Position numbers and translations under genes: made by a program | Notes under the pieces: model-generated | Seen by the model: only the letters and a program-made list of their open reading frames with translations | Told to the model about the DNA's origin: nothing | Database searches by the model: none | Origin: Candidatus Segetimicrobium genomatis | GTDB taxonomy: Bacteria > Sysuimicrobiota > Sysuimicrobiia > Sysuimicrobiales > Segetimicrobiaceae | Direction of reading: 5' to 3' | DNA: 48,967 bases | NCBI GenBank assembly: GCA_005882275.1 | Contig: VBAK01000165.1 | Coordinates: 1-48,967 of the forward strand | Shown: positions 41,145 to 48,170 of the stretch, one piece after another | Layout: each line of letters starts with the position of its first letter | Position numbering within the stretch: position 1 is the first letter of the stretch

Positions 41145-41787
41145 GCCAGCTCACCGGCCGGTTCACCGCATCGAGCACGGCCCGGACCACGGCCTCCCGG
41201 GGATCGTCGTGGACGATGGCCGCGCCGCTGAGGAGCTCCTCCTCCGGTCCCATCCAGGTGACGATGGCAATCGCGACCCGGTGCAGGCCGAGGGGGGCGA
41301 CGGTGGCCAGCGCGAGGCGAAACGCGGCGTCGGTGCGCAGGTAGGTCTCGACCGCGCGGAGGGCCGCCTGGCCCACGATCTCCAGCCCCTGGGCCGCGCC
41401 GCCGGAGCCGGCCACCGCGCCTTCGTACATCAGCCCATCGTGCTCCACCTGCACCCGGGCCTCGAGCGAGCCGCGGAGCGTCGTCATCGTCAGCCCGACG
41501 TACTTGAGCCGCGCGGCCAGGGGCGCGGGTCCCGGCTGCGTCTGCCCCGGGCGGAGCAGCGCGACCCGGACCTGGGAGGGCTCCAGGGTGACGCCCAATT
41601 CCGCGCCCAGGGCCGCGATCACGTCCCCCACCACGACCCGGGCCGTCCGATCGGCGGACCCGAGCACGTGGACCTGCTCGATCCGGCCGTCCGCGCCGAG
41701 ATCGACCCGGGTCGCCGAGACCCCGCGGATACGCCGGATCACGCCCTCCGCGTCCTGAGCCAGAGACCGCTGCTCCCCCCCACCCAT
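41131..41787 (-). CDS. Unknown conserved-looking protein between hpf and the deacetylase
   Basis: A 218-residue protein that is not recognised. It has no signal peptide or membrane helix. The N-terminal half contains a beta-alpha pattern (VIRRIRGVSATRVDLGADGR, IEQVHVLG), and the C-terminal half has repeated beta strands with small residues (LMYEGAVAGSG, AIAIVTWMG). The first 60 residues recall small ACT/BON-like folds, but that is only an impression. ATG 41787 is chosen with AGAGG five bases upstream; GTG 41790 is immediately before it. It lies 9 bases after the hpf stop and overlaps the deacetylase gene, so it is part of that operon. Confidence 0.6.
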   Translation of the reverse strand: MGGGEQRSLAQDAEGVIRRIRGVSATRVDLGADGRIEQVHVLGSADRTARVVVGDVIAALGAELGVTLEPSQVRVALLRPGQTQPGPAPLAARLKYVGLTMTTLRGSLEARVQVEHDGLMYEGAVAGSGGAAQGLEIVGQAALRAVETYLRTDAAFRLALATVAPLGLHRVAIAIVTWMGPEEELLSGAAIVHDDPREAVVRAVLDAVNRPVSWLGAR

Positions 41788-41796
41788 CACGGCCTC

Positions 41797-42384
41797 TCAG
41801 TCTTCCGGCTCGATCAGTCCGTAGCCGCCGTCGGCGCGCCGATAGACGACGTTGATCTCGAGTGTCTCGGAGTTGCGGAACATGAAGAACGCGTGCCCGA
41901 GCAGTTCCATCTGGACGGCGGCCTCCTCGGGGGTCGTCGGCTTCATCTCGAAGCGCTTGCGGCGGTGGATCTGGATGGGCGCGCGGACCGATTCGCCGTC
42001 CCGCGGCTCCCCGGACAAGAGCCCCGCGCGCAGCGCCGCATCGGCGGCGGCCGCCGCCTGCTGTTTCCGGCGCCCCGCCAGGACGCGCCGCCGCTTGATG
42101 GCCCGGCTGCGAAACTTTCTGATCTGCCGGTCCAATTTGTTGACCACCCGATCGATGGAAGCATACATATCCTGGCCGGCTTCCTCACCCCGGAGGACGA
42201 CGCCGTCTCCCCAGAGCGTCAGCTCGACGATCTGGTTCCGGCCGGGATGCGGCTCGACGCGCAGCAGCGCCTGGACCTTCTGCACCTGCTCGAAGTGGTG
42301 GGCGAGCCGCTCCACTTTCTCCGTCACCCTGGTCCGCAGGGCCTCGCTGACCTCGACGTTTCGGCCGGCCACGATGATATTCAT
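41797..42384 (-). CDS. hpf: Ribosome hibernation promoting factor, long form
   Basis: A 195-residue long HPF. The N-terminal beta-alpha-beta-beta-beta-alpha domain (MNIIVAGRNVEVSEALRTRV to DRQIRKFRSRAIKRRR) binds the 30S decoding and mRNA channel. The C-terminal dimerisation domain (FEMKPTTPEEAAVQMELLGH to YGLIEPED) joins two ribosomes into a 100S dimer. The linker is rich in Ala and Arg. ATG 42384 with GGAGGAG upstream is preferred over longer in-frame starts. It heads the operon with the unknown gene and the deacetylase, and follows the lipoprotein gene by 31 bases. Confidence 0.95.
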   Translation of the reverse strand: MNIIVAGRNVEVSEALRTRVTEKVERLAHHFEQVQKVQALLRVEPHPGRNQIVELTLWGDGVVLRGEEAGQDMYASIDRVVNKLDRQIRKFRSRAIKRRRVLAGRRKQQAAAAADAALRAGLLSGEPRDGESVRAPIQIHRRKRFEMKPTTPEEAAVQMELLGHAFFMFRNSETLEINVVYRRADGGYGLIEPED

Positions 42385-42415
42385 CGTCTCCTCCAGGGCG
42401 CCCCGCGGCGGGCGC

Positions 42416-43204
42416 TCACAGGTGCCACCGCTGCCGCAGTTGCGCCAGGCCTCCGGTGTGCTCGAGCTCGCGGATCGCGGCGGAGACGAACACCAGGAGA
42501 TCCGGTCCATCGGGCCGCACCCCCACGACCAGGGGCGCCTCCGCCCACGGTCCCGCCATCACCGTGAGGCCGCGATGGGTCCGTGCGTAGTCCAGGATCA
42601 CCGGCAGGTCGGCCACGGCGCCTTGGACCTCTCCCCGGGACACGGCCGCCAGGGCCGCCGCGGGGAGGTACACCGCGAGGATCGGGCCGGCGCCCATCTG
42701 CCCGGCCAGCGTTTCCCCCGGGCTCTTCACCTGCACCGCCACGCGGACATTGCGCAGCGGATGGTCGCGCACCGGCGCCTCGCGTCCCCCCCAGAGTATG
42801 CCCTGACTCAGCGTGTAGTAGGACTCGGAGGCCGGCCCCGGCACCTCCTCCTTCCGCATCGCGCCCATCATGAGATCCGCCCCGGAAAATCCTCCGCGCA
42901 GGATGGCCCCGGGCGTGTCGCGCACCTCCAGGCGCACGCCCAGCGAGGCCGCCAGCAGTTCGGCCAGATCGATCTCCAGGCCGCGGGGCGCCGTGCCTTC
43001 TCGGAACGCCAGAGGAGGATCGGAGAGATCCGAGGCCACGCGCAGCGCGCCCGTCCGCACGATCGCGGCCACCGACGGGCCGCGCGCGCCGGGGTGGGGC
43101 GGCGGCGGCAGCGGCGGGCGCAGGGCCGCGGGGCCGCAGGCGGCGAGGCCGAGCGCGACGATCCCGGCGAGCGCGGCGGAGCGGCCCACGGCGGGCCAAA
43201 CCAT
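42416..43204 (-). CDS. Solute-binding lipoprotein, amino-acid type (SBP_bac_3)
   Basis: A 262-residue protein with a lipoprotein signal (GIVALGLAACG, lipobox LAAC) and the family-3 binding fold: ALRVASDLSDPPLAFREG, GLEIDLAELLAASLGVRLEV, VRVAVQVKSPGETLAGQMG and DLPVILDYARTH. It would capture a small amino-acid-like solute outside the membrane or act as a receptor. No permease or ATPase gene is adjacent, so it is an orphan component or a sensor. The start is uncertain: ATG 43204 is the best, TTG 43216 is in frame, and neither has a clear ribosome binding site. Confidence 0.8.
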   Translation of the reverse strand: MVWPAVGRSAALAGIVALGLAACGPAALRPPLPPPPHPGARGPSVAAIVRTGALRVASDLSDPPLAFREGTAPRGLEIDLAELLAASLGVRLEVRDTPGAILRGGFSGADLMMGAMRKEEVPGPASESYYTLSQGILWGGREAPVRDHPLRNVRVAVQVKSPGETLAGQMGAGPILAVYLPAAALAAVSRGEVQGAVADLPVILDYARTHRGLTVMAGPWAEAPLVVGVRPDGPDLLVFVSAAIRELEHTGGLAQLRQRWHL

Positions 43205-43229
43205 GATGGCGGACAAGCGGGGCCGGACC

Positions 43230-43532
43230 TCAGCCCACGCGCGGCTGCGCGCGGATCTCGCGGAAGCAGTCCTGGCAGTAGACGGGGCGATCCTCCCGGG
43301 GACGAAACGGCACCTGGGTCTTCGCCCCGCACTTCGCGCAGACGGCGTCGAACATCTCGCGCGTCAGCCCGGGAGTTCCCTCGCGGGACCGCTTGCGCGC
43401 GTCCCGGCAATCTTTGCACCGCAGCGGCTCGTTCGTGAACCCCTTCTTCTGGTAGAACTCCTGCTCGCCGGCGGTGAACACAAACTCCTTCCCACAGTCG
43501 AGGCAATGCAGGGTCTTGTCGACGAACGGCAT
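43230..43532 (-). CDS. Four-CxxC zinc-ribbon protein
   Basis: A 100-residue protein of the probable zinc-ribbon (zf-trcl) family, with two four-cysteine ribbons: CLDC...CKDC (residues about 10-42) and CAKC...CQDC (about 65-88). Hallmark stretches are LHCLDCGKEFVFTAGEQEFY and KGFTNEPLRCKDCRDARK. It probably binds RNA, DNA or a protein partner; homologues have the name CxxC-x17-CxxC protein. ATG 43532 with GGGGGGAATG upstream is preferred over an extended frame. A strong promoter lies at 43588-43616. It precedes the lipoprotein gene by 25 bases. Confidence 0.88.
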   Translation of the reverse strand: MPFVDKTLHCLDCGKEFVFTAGEQEFYQKKGFTNEPLRCKDCRDARKRSREGTPGLTREMFDAVCAKCGAKTQVPFRPREDRPVYCQDCFREIRAQPRVG

Positions 43533-43587
43533 GCGACATTCCCCCCACAGCCATCTCGGCGCGGTGCCGCGCACCAGCCTTGCCTCG

Positions 43588-43616
43588 ATTATAGATTCCG
43601 TCTTTCGGAGTGACAA
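43588..43616 (-). promoter_or_regulatory. Promoter of the zinc-ribbon protein gene
   Basis: On the minus strand TTGTCA (43611-43616), a 17-base spacer and perfect TATAAT (43588-43593), 55 bases before the ATG at 43532. Confidence 0.8.
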
Positions 43617-43731
43617 GGCCGCCCCGCGCCCTCGCCGTCGCCCGCGCGAGGTCGCGGACGATTCCACGGCCGGAGCGCAGGGATGCGCGCAGGGATCGCC
43701 GAACCGAGGAATGGAAGGGGGGAGGCTCGTG

Positions 43732-44346
43732 ATGCGATACCGGGCACGATGGCGGCCGGCGCTTGCCGGTCTCCTGACCGCGGCGTGGCTCTCCGCCGGG
43801 ATCCCGCAGCAGATGCCCACCGCTTCCGGCCAGGCGGAGTACGTCCTCTACTACAGCCTCGACATTCCATTGGCCATCCCGGGACTGACGCTGACGGACG
43901 AGGGCACCAAGCGCACCTACGTGGGCGCGCTCCGGGGCAGCCTGGGCGGGCTCCCGTTGACGGACGGGAGTTATACCTACGCGAACGGGATGAGCCAGCG
44001 GGCCGGCGGCGGGACGTTCACGATGGCCACCAAAGCCGGGCCCATCCGGGCCGGCCAGATCCTCATGACGAGCGACGGCAGGCAGACCACCCTGCTCTTC
44101 TTCGGGACGTACCTCGGCGCGCGCCTGTCGTTTGCGCTCACCGCCGGCGGGGATCAGATCGGCGGCGCCGGCGTGGTCGCCACCGGCCTGGCGGACACCA
44201 CGTTCCAATCGCACGAGCAGTACGTCGCCGCCCTCCGGGAGGCGGCCGCCGGGCTCCCGCCGGCCGCCCGCGACGAGCTGGTGACCGCGGCCGACCGGAA
44301 TCCGAGATTGGTCCGGGACTACCAGCAAAAGACCTCGTCGCACTGA
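43732..44346 (+). CDS. Secreted hypothetical protein
   Basis: A 204-residue protein with a signal peptide (MRYRARWRPALAGLLTAAWL, cleavage near SGQAEY). The mature part is a beta-rich domain with repeated GTYLGARLSF-like strands and a helical C terminus (YVAALREAAAGLPPAARDEL). It was not assigned to a known family. ATG 43732 has GGGGGAGG nine bases upstream; ATG 43711 in frame is less likely. It is convergent with the proline racemase-family gene, 77 bases away across a GC-rich gap without a clear terminator. Confidence 0.7.
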   Translation: MRYRARWRPALAGLLTAAWLSAGIPQQMPTASGQAEYVLYYSLDIPLAIPGLTLTDEGTKRTYVGALRGSLGGLPLTDGSYTYANGMSQRAGGGTFTMATKAGPIRAGQILMTSDGRQTTLLFFGTYLGARLSFALTAGGDQIGGAGVVATGLADTTFQSHEQYVAALREAAAGLPPAARDELVTAADRNPRLVRDYQQKTSSH

Positions 44347-44423
44347 CGAGGACGCCCGAGGCCGTGACCGCGCGTTGTGCGGCGCGCGGCGGACCCGCCC
44401 GCCCGGCGGACGGGGCTCGAAGG

Positions 44424-45428
44424 TCAGCGCAGGAGAAATCCCTCCGGCAGCGGGTCATCGGGATCCAGCACAAACGTGTGGAAGCCGGTGATGCTCGCGG
44501 ACCCCGTCACCTCGGGAAGCGCCGCCCGGTACGGGCCGACGGTGGTCTCTCCGACCAGGCGCCCCGTGAAGCGCGTGCCGGCCAGGCTCTCGTTCACAAA
44601 CGGCTCGTGCAGGTCGAGCCGGCCCGCCGACCAGAGGGCGGCCATCAACGCCGAGGTGCAGGTGCCGCACGGCGACCGGTCGACCTGCCGGTCCGCGAAG
44701 ACGGTGAGGCTCGTCCGGCTCGCGCCCGGCCGCTGGGCCGGCCACGACAGCACCACCCCGTAGAGCTCCCGGATCTCGGGCTCCTGCGGGTGCGCCACCT
44801 CGAGCGCCGCGGAGGCCGCGGACTTGATCGCCGCGCCCGCCGTCACCAGCGACGGGAGAGGACCGGGCGAGGCGCCCAGGCCCGCCGCGGGAGCATCCAC
44901 CAGAACGTAGAACGCGCCGCCGTACCCCACCGTGGCGGCCATCTCGCCCCATCCCGGCACATCCAGCGATCGGGTCGGGTAGGCAAACGACGGTACGTTG
45001 GCCAGCGTGACGTCGCGGACGCGGCCCTCGACGATGCGCGCCCTGGCCCGGACCACGCCCGCCGGGGTGTCGAGGGTGACCGGCGTCTCCGGCGATGCCG
45101 GGGGGATCTGCCCGGTCTCGAGCAGCACGGTGACGAGGCCGATGATCCCGTGCCCGCACATGGTGCTGTAGCCCTCGTTGTGCATGAAGAGGACGCCGGC
45201 CTGCGCCTCCGCGGTGACCGGCGGGGTGACGACGCATCCGTACATGTCCTGGTGGCCCCGGGGCTCCCACATCAAGAGACGGCGCGCCTGGTCGAGATGC
45301 CCGCGCATCCAGCGGCGGCGCGCGAGCATCGTCTCGCCCGGGATCGGCGGGAGGCCGCCCGTGACGATCCGCAGCGGCTCCCCGGCCGCGTGGCAGTCGA
45401 TCGTCTGGATGACGCGGGCGTAGCGCAT
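44424..45428 (-). CDS. Proline racemase / 4-hydroxyproline 2-epimerase family enzyme
   Basis: A 334-residue enzyme that interconverts or dehydrates proline-type substrates by two-base proton transfer. Both catalytic cysteines are present: C91 in TMCGHGIIG and C254 in DRSPCGTCTSALMA. The second thus fits racemases and epimerases, not the Thr-variant dehydratases. The N terminus (IQTIDCHAAGEPLRIVTGGL) and FVNESLAGTRFTGR are also family hallmarks. ATG 45428 is the family-length start; no strong ribosome binding site was seen. Distinguishing proline racemase, 4-hydroxyproline epimerase and 3-hydroxyproline epimerase needs the substrate-loop residues and an alignment. An MSOX-family amine oxidase elsewhere in the window could act on related amines. 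Confidence 0.92.
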   Translation of the reverse strand: MRYARVIQTIDCHAAGEPLRIVTGGLPPIPGETMLARRRWMRGHLDQARRLLMWEPRGHQDMYGCVVTPPVTAEAQAGVLFMHNEGYSTMCGHGIIGLVTVLLETGQIPPASPETPVTLDTPAGVVRARARIVEGRVRDVTLANVPSFAYPTRSLDVPGWGEMAATVGYGGAFYVLVDAPAAGLGASPGPLPSLVTAGAAIKSAASAALEVAHPQEPEIRELYGVVLSWPAQRPGASRTSLTVFADRQVDRSPCGTCTSALMAALWSAGRLDLHEPFVNESLAGTRFTGRLVGETTVGPYRAALPEVTGSASITGFHTFVLDPDDPLPEGFLLR

Positions 45429-45523
45429 ACCGGAGGCATTCGCGCCGGCCCGGAGGTTTCCCGCCGGGACGCCGCGCCGAGACGGGCAGGACGACGCCGC
45501 GCCGGCCGCCAAACAGAGCCACG

Positions 45524-45892
45524 ATGACCAGGCGGTTTGTCACCCCCCAGGAGATCGCCGCGCTGCTGCGGGTCTCGCCGGCGGCGATCCGCCGGCTGCT
45601 GCAGCGGGGGACGCTCCCGGCCGTGCGGGTCGGCCGCGCCTGGCGCGTGGAAGAATCGGAGCTGCAGCGCTGGCTCCGCCGGCACTCGCCGGCGATGCGC
45701 CCCGATGGCCGGGGCGAGCCGTGCCTCTGCGGATGCGGCGAGCCGACGATCACCCGGGGCGCCCGGTTCCGCCCGGGGCACGACGGCAAGGTGATCCATA
45801 GGCTGATGACGTCGGATGGGCTGACCTTCGATGCCGCGCGCAAAGCGGTCCGCCAGATTCAGCGACCGCGCGTGCAGGAGCGATTGTTCTGA
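45524..45892 (+). CDS. Excisionase-type helix-turn-helix protein with C-terminal Cys-rich motif
   Basis: A 122-residue DNA-binding protein. Residues 4-55 are a MerR-like winged helix of the excisionase/HTH_17 type (FVTPQEIAALLRVSPAAIRR, then GTLPAVRVGRAWRVEESELQ). Residues 65-90 hold the motif PCLCGCGEPTITRGARFRPGH, a Cys-x-Cys-x-Cys/GH pattern seen in phage-like and HNH-neighbouring proteins that probably binds metal. A helical tail follows. No integrase is adjacent, so it is more likely a small regulator than a functional excisionase. No strong ribosome binding site precedes ATG 45524. Confidence 0.8.
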   Translation: MTRRFVTPQEIAALLRVSPAAIRRLLQRGTLPAVRVGRAWRVEESELQRWLRRHSPAMRPDGRGEPCLCGCGEPTITRGARFRPGHDGKVIHRLMTSDGLTFDAARKAVRQIQRPRVQERLF

Positions 45893-45936
45893 TGGACGGC
45901 GGAGTCACGCCCGAGCCCGGCGCGGCCGTCGCGGGA

Positions 45937-45965
45937 TTGCACTTTGCGAAGACGTCACCTAGAAT
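45937..45965 (+). promoter_or_regulatory. Promoter placing the XRE gene on a probably leaderless mRNA
   Basis: TTGCAC (45937-45942), a 17-base spacer and TAGAAT (45960-45965). The ATG at 45972 follows the -10 box by six bases, so transcription should begin at or beside the A of the start codon. Confidence 0.7.
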
Positions 45966-45971
45966 GAGGGC

Positions 45972-46541
45972 ATGGAACAACGTCCGGTAGTGGAGTTGCG
46001 GCGCGCCTTCGGCGGCCGGGTCCATGAAGCCCGGCAGGCCGCGGGCATCAGCCAGGCGCAGCTGGCCAAGCGGCTCGGGCTGCGCAGCGGCGTCGCGGTG
46101 GGGGACTGGGAGCGCGGCAAGGCCCTGCCGAAGTTCGAGACGTTCATGCGGCTGTGCGAAGCGCTCAATCAATCGCCCGCGTACTTCATCGAAGGGTACC
46201 GGGAGCGGCCCGCGAAAGGGCGCATCGAGTCGACCCAGGACGCCGTGGACGCGCTCGAGGCGAAGTCGGTCCAGCGGCACCTCGAGCTCATCCACCGCCT
46301 CGAGCACCTGCCGGTCGAGATCGGCCGCAGCATCGCGCCGGAAGAGCTCCGCACGGCGATGGAGCGGATGCGGGTCGAAGACATGACCGCCACGGTGGAG
46401 ACCCGCCTGGGCGCCGGGTCGCCGCGCCACGGCGGGCGCGAAGAGAGCGGGTCGGTCGCGCAGGAAGCGTTTCGCCAGGGGTGGGAAGCGGCGCACGAGG
46501 CCATCCGCAAGTGGCTGCATCTACGGGCCCGGGCGGTGTGA
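45972..46541 (+). CDS. XRE-family transcriptional regulator
   Basis: A 189-residue protein. An N-terminal helix-turn-helix of the XRE/Cro type occupies residues 10-70 (GGRVHEARQAAGISQAQLAK, then SGVAVGDWERGKALPKFETF and LCEALNQSPAYFIEG). The rest is helical and charged, possibly for dimerisation. It probably regulates itself or the next gene, which overlaps it by 4 bases (GTGA). The promoter at 45937-45965 places the ATG at the predicted transcript start, with no room for a ribosome binding site; GAGGG lies only one base from the ATG. Confidence 0.85.
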   Translation: MEQRPVVELRRAFGGRVHEARQAAGISQAQLAKRLGLRSGVAVGDWERGKALPKFETFMRLCEALNQSPAYFIEGYRERPAKGRIESTQDAVDALEAKSVQRHLELIHRLEHLPVEIGRSIAPEELRTAMERMRVEDMTATVETRLGAGSPRHGGREESGSVAQEAFRQGWEAAHEAIRKWLHLRARAV

Positions 46542-46912
46542 CGGTTTCCCGGCTGTTCGTCTACGGAACGCTGAAAGACGACGCGGTGGTCCAGGGGCTC
46601 CTGGGCCACCGGCTGTTTGGGCGCCCGGCGGTCCTCCTCGGCTACCGCCGCGCAGATGATCCCTCGATCGGGTATCCGGTGATCTCCCCCGAAGACGGCG
46701 CCCGCGTGGCCGGGAAGGTGCTCGACGGGGTCGACGCGCGCGCGCTCGAGATCCTGGACGCCTACGAAGGCGACCGCTACCGGCGGATCGTCGTGAGGGT
46801 CGACACGATCGAGGGCCGCACCCTCGAGGCCTACGTCTACGTCCCGGCCGCCGCGCCCTCGAACGTCAGGACGACGCCGGCGCGAACGCCCGGCGTCTCG
46901 CCCGGGCCGTGA
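46538..46912 (+). CDS. Gamma-glutamylcyclotransferase-fold (AIG2-like) protein
   Basis: A 124-residue GGCT-superfamily protein. The substrate loop is LFVYGTLKDDAVVQGLLG, the structural stretch is GYPVISPEDGARVAGKVL, and the proposed catalytic Glu is in LDAYEGDRYRRIVV. Family members cyclise gamma-glutamyl or related amides, releasing 5-oxoproline, and several act on damaged or antibiotic-like compounds. GTG 46538 overlaps the XRE stop by 4 bases, so the pair is translationally coupled. The C-terminal 15 residues are Pro/Thr-rich and probably disordered. Substrate unknown. Confidence 0.88.
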   Translation: MTVSRLFVYGTLKDDAVVQGLLGHRLFGRPAVLLGYRRADDPSIGYPVISPEDGARVAGKVLDGVDARALEILDAYEGDRYRRIVVRVDTIEGRTLEAYVYVPAAAPSNVRTTPARTPGVSPGP

Positions 46913-46916
46913 GCCG

Positions 46917-48158
46917 CTACGCTTTGGCCTGAGGCGCGTAGCGGGCCAAGGCCTGGGTCATCCGGCGGAGGGCCTCGGTGATCGCCTCGATCGAGTTGGC
47001 GTAACTCAGCCGCAGGTATCCCTGCCCGTGGGCGCCGAAGGCGGTCCCGGCGAGCACGGCCACGCCCGCCTCGCGGAGGAGGTAATCTTGCAAGCGCCCG
47101 GCGTCCGGGTCGATCGTGCGGATGTTCGGGAACGCGTAGAACGCGCCCGGGGGACGCAGGCACGTCACGCCCGGCAGCGCGTTGAGCCCGGCGACGATGA
47201 CGTCGCGGCGGCGGCGGAACTCCGCGACCATCCGCGCGACGCCGTCCTGGGGACCCCGCAGGGCGGCGATCCCGGCCATCTGCGTGAACGCCGCGGTGCA
47301 GGAGTTGGAGTTCACCATCAGCTGCGTGATGCGCGCGGCGAGGCCGGCCGGCATCACGCCGTACCCGAGACGCCACCCGGTCATCGCGTAGGTCTTGCTG
47401 AAGCCGTCGAGGATCACCGTCTGCGCCCGCGCCTCCGGAATGCTGGCCAGGCTGGCGAACGTCCCGTCGTAGAGGATCCGTCCGTAGATCTCGTCCGCGA
47501 GCACGGTGACCGGCCGGCCCCGCACGATCTCGGCCACCGCCTCCATGTCGCGGCGTGAGAGGACGCTGGCGGCGGGATTGTGCGGGGAGTTCAGGATGAT
47601 CAGTTTCGTGCGCGGGGTGAGGAGCGCGCGCAGTTCCTCCGGGTCGGCCCGAAACTCCCGTTCCTCGCGCAGCACCCACGGGACCGGCCGGGCTCCCACA
47701 AACCGCGCCACCGATTCGTAAATCGGAAAGCCCGGGTCGGGGTAGATCACCTCGTCGCCGGGGTTCACCAGGGCCAGCACCAGGAAGAACATGATGGGCT
47801 TGGCGCCGGGGGTGATGACGACTTCGTCCGGCGCCACGGTGATCCCCCGCAGCGCCCCGACATGCTCCGCGATGGCCTCGCGGGCCTCGAGCAGCCCGGC
47901 GGCGGGCGTGTAGTGCGTGTAGCCGTCCCGCAGCGCCCGGACCGCGGCCTCCTTGATGTGCTCCGGGGTGTCGAAGTCGGGCTCGCCGATCTCCAGATGG
48001 ATGATCGAGCGCCCGGCGGCCTCGAGGGCCTTCGCGCGCGCGAGCACCTCGAACGCGGTCTCCGTGCCGAGGACGCCCATCCGATCGGCCAGCCGCAACT
48101 CGCCGGCGACCGTTGGACCACTCCTCGCGTCGATCGGCTTGTGCGCTGCCTTATCCAC
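46917..48158 (-). CDS. PLP-dependent aminotransferase, class I (AspC-like)
   Basis: A 413-residue fold-type I aminotransferase. The PLP lysine is in ILDGFSKTYAMTGWRLGYG. Other hallmarks are HLEIGEPDFDTPEHIKEAAV, the Asn of LNSPHNPAASVL, VLADEIYGRILYDG and the C-terminal Arg in GYLRLSYANS. It exchanges an amino group between an amino acid and a 2-oxo acid; the substrate pair is not evident. GTG 48158 with GAGGAGGGAG upstream fits well and adds about 20 residues before the usual RLADRM start of the family. A copy of the dispersed repeat codes for part of this extension (KPIDARSGPTV). It starts 12 bases after the carbamate kinase gene stop. Confidence 0.92.
   Translation of the reverse strand: MDKAAHKPIDARSGPTVAGELRLADRMGVLGTETAFEVLARAKALEAAGRSIIHLEIGEPDFDTPEHIKEAAVRALRDGYTHYTPAAGLLEAREAIAEHVGALRGITVAPDEVVITPGAKPIMFFLVLALVNPGDEVIYPDPGFPIYESVARFVGARPVPWVLREEREFRADPEELRALLTPRTKLIILNSPHNPAASVLSRRDMEAVAEIVRGRPVTVLADEIYGRILYDGTFASLASIPEARAQTVILDGFSKTYAMTGWRLGYGVMPAGLAARITQLMVNSNSCTAAFTQMAGIAALRGPQDGVARMVAEFRRRRDVIVAGLNALPGVTCLRPPGAFYAFPNIRTIDPDAGRLQDYLLREAGVAVLAGTAFGAHGQGYLRLSYANSIEAITEALRRMTQALARYAPQAKA
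48111..48140 (-). repeat. Dispersed repeat, copy inside the aminotransferase N terminus
   Basis: On the minus strand AAGCCGATCGACGCGAGGAG followed by TGGTCCAACG. The first 22 bases match the consensus with one change; the tail is more diverged. It encodes residues K-P-I-D-A-R-S-G-P-T of the aminotransferase extension. Confidence 0.55.
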
Positions 48159-48170
48159 GACGCTCCCTCC

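Noticed and set aside
44347-44423. A bidirectional terminator between the secreted hypothetical and the proline racemase-family gene
   Set aside because: The gap is very GC-rich and can form imperfect stems, but no stem plus T-run could be defined by eye.
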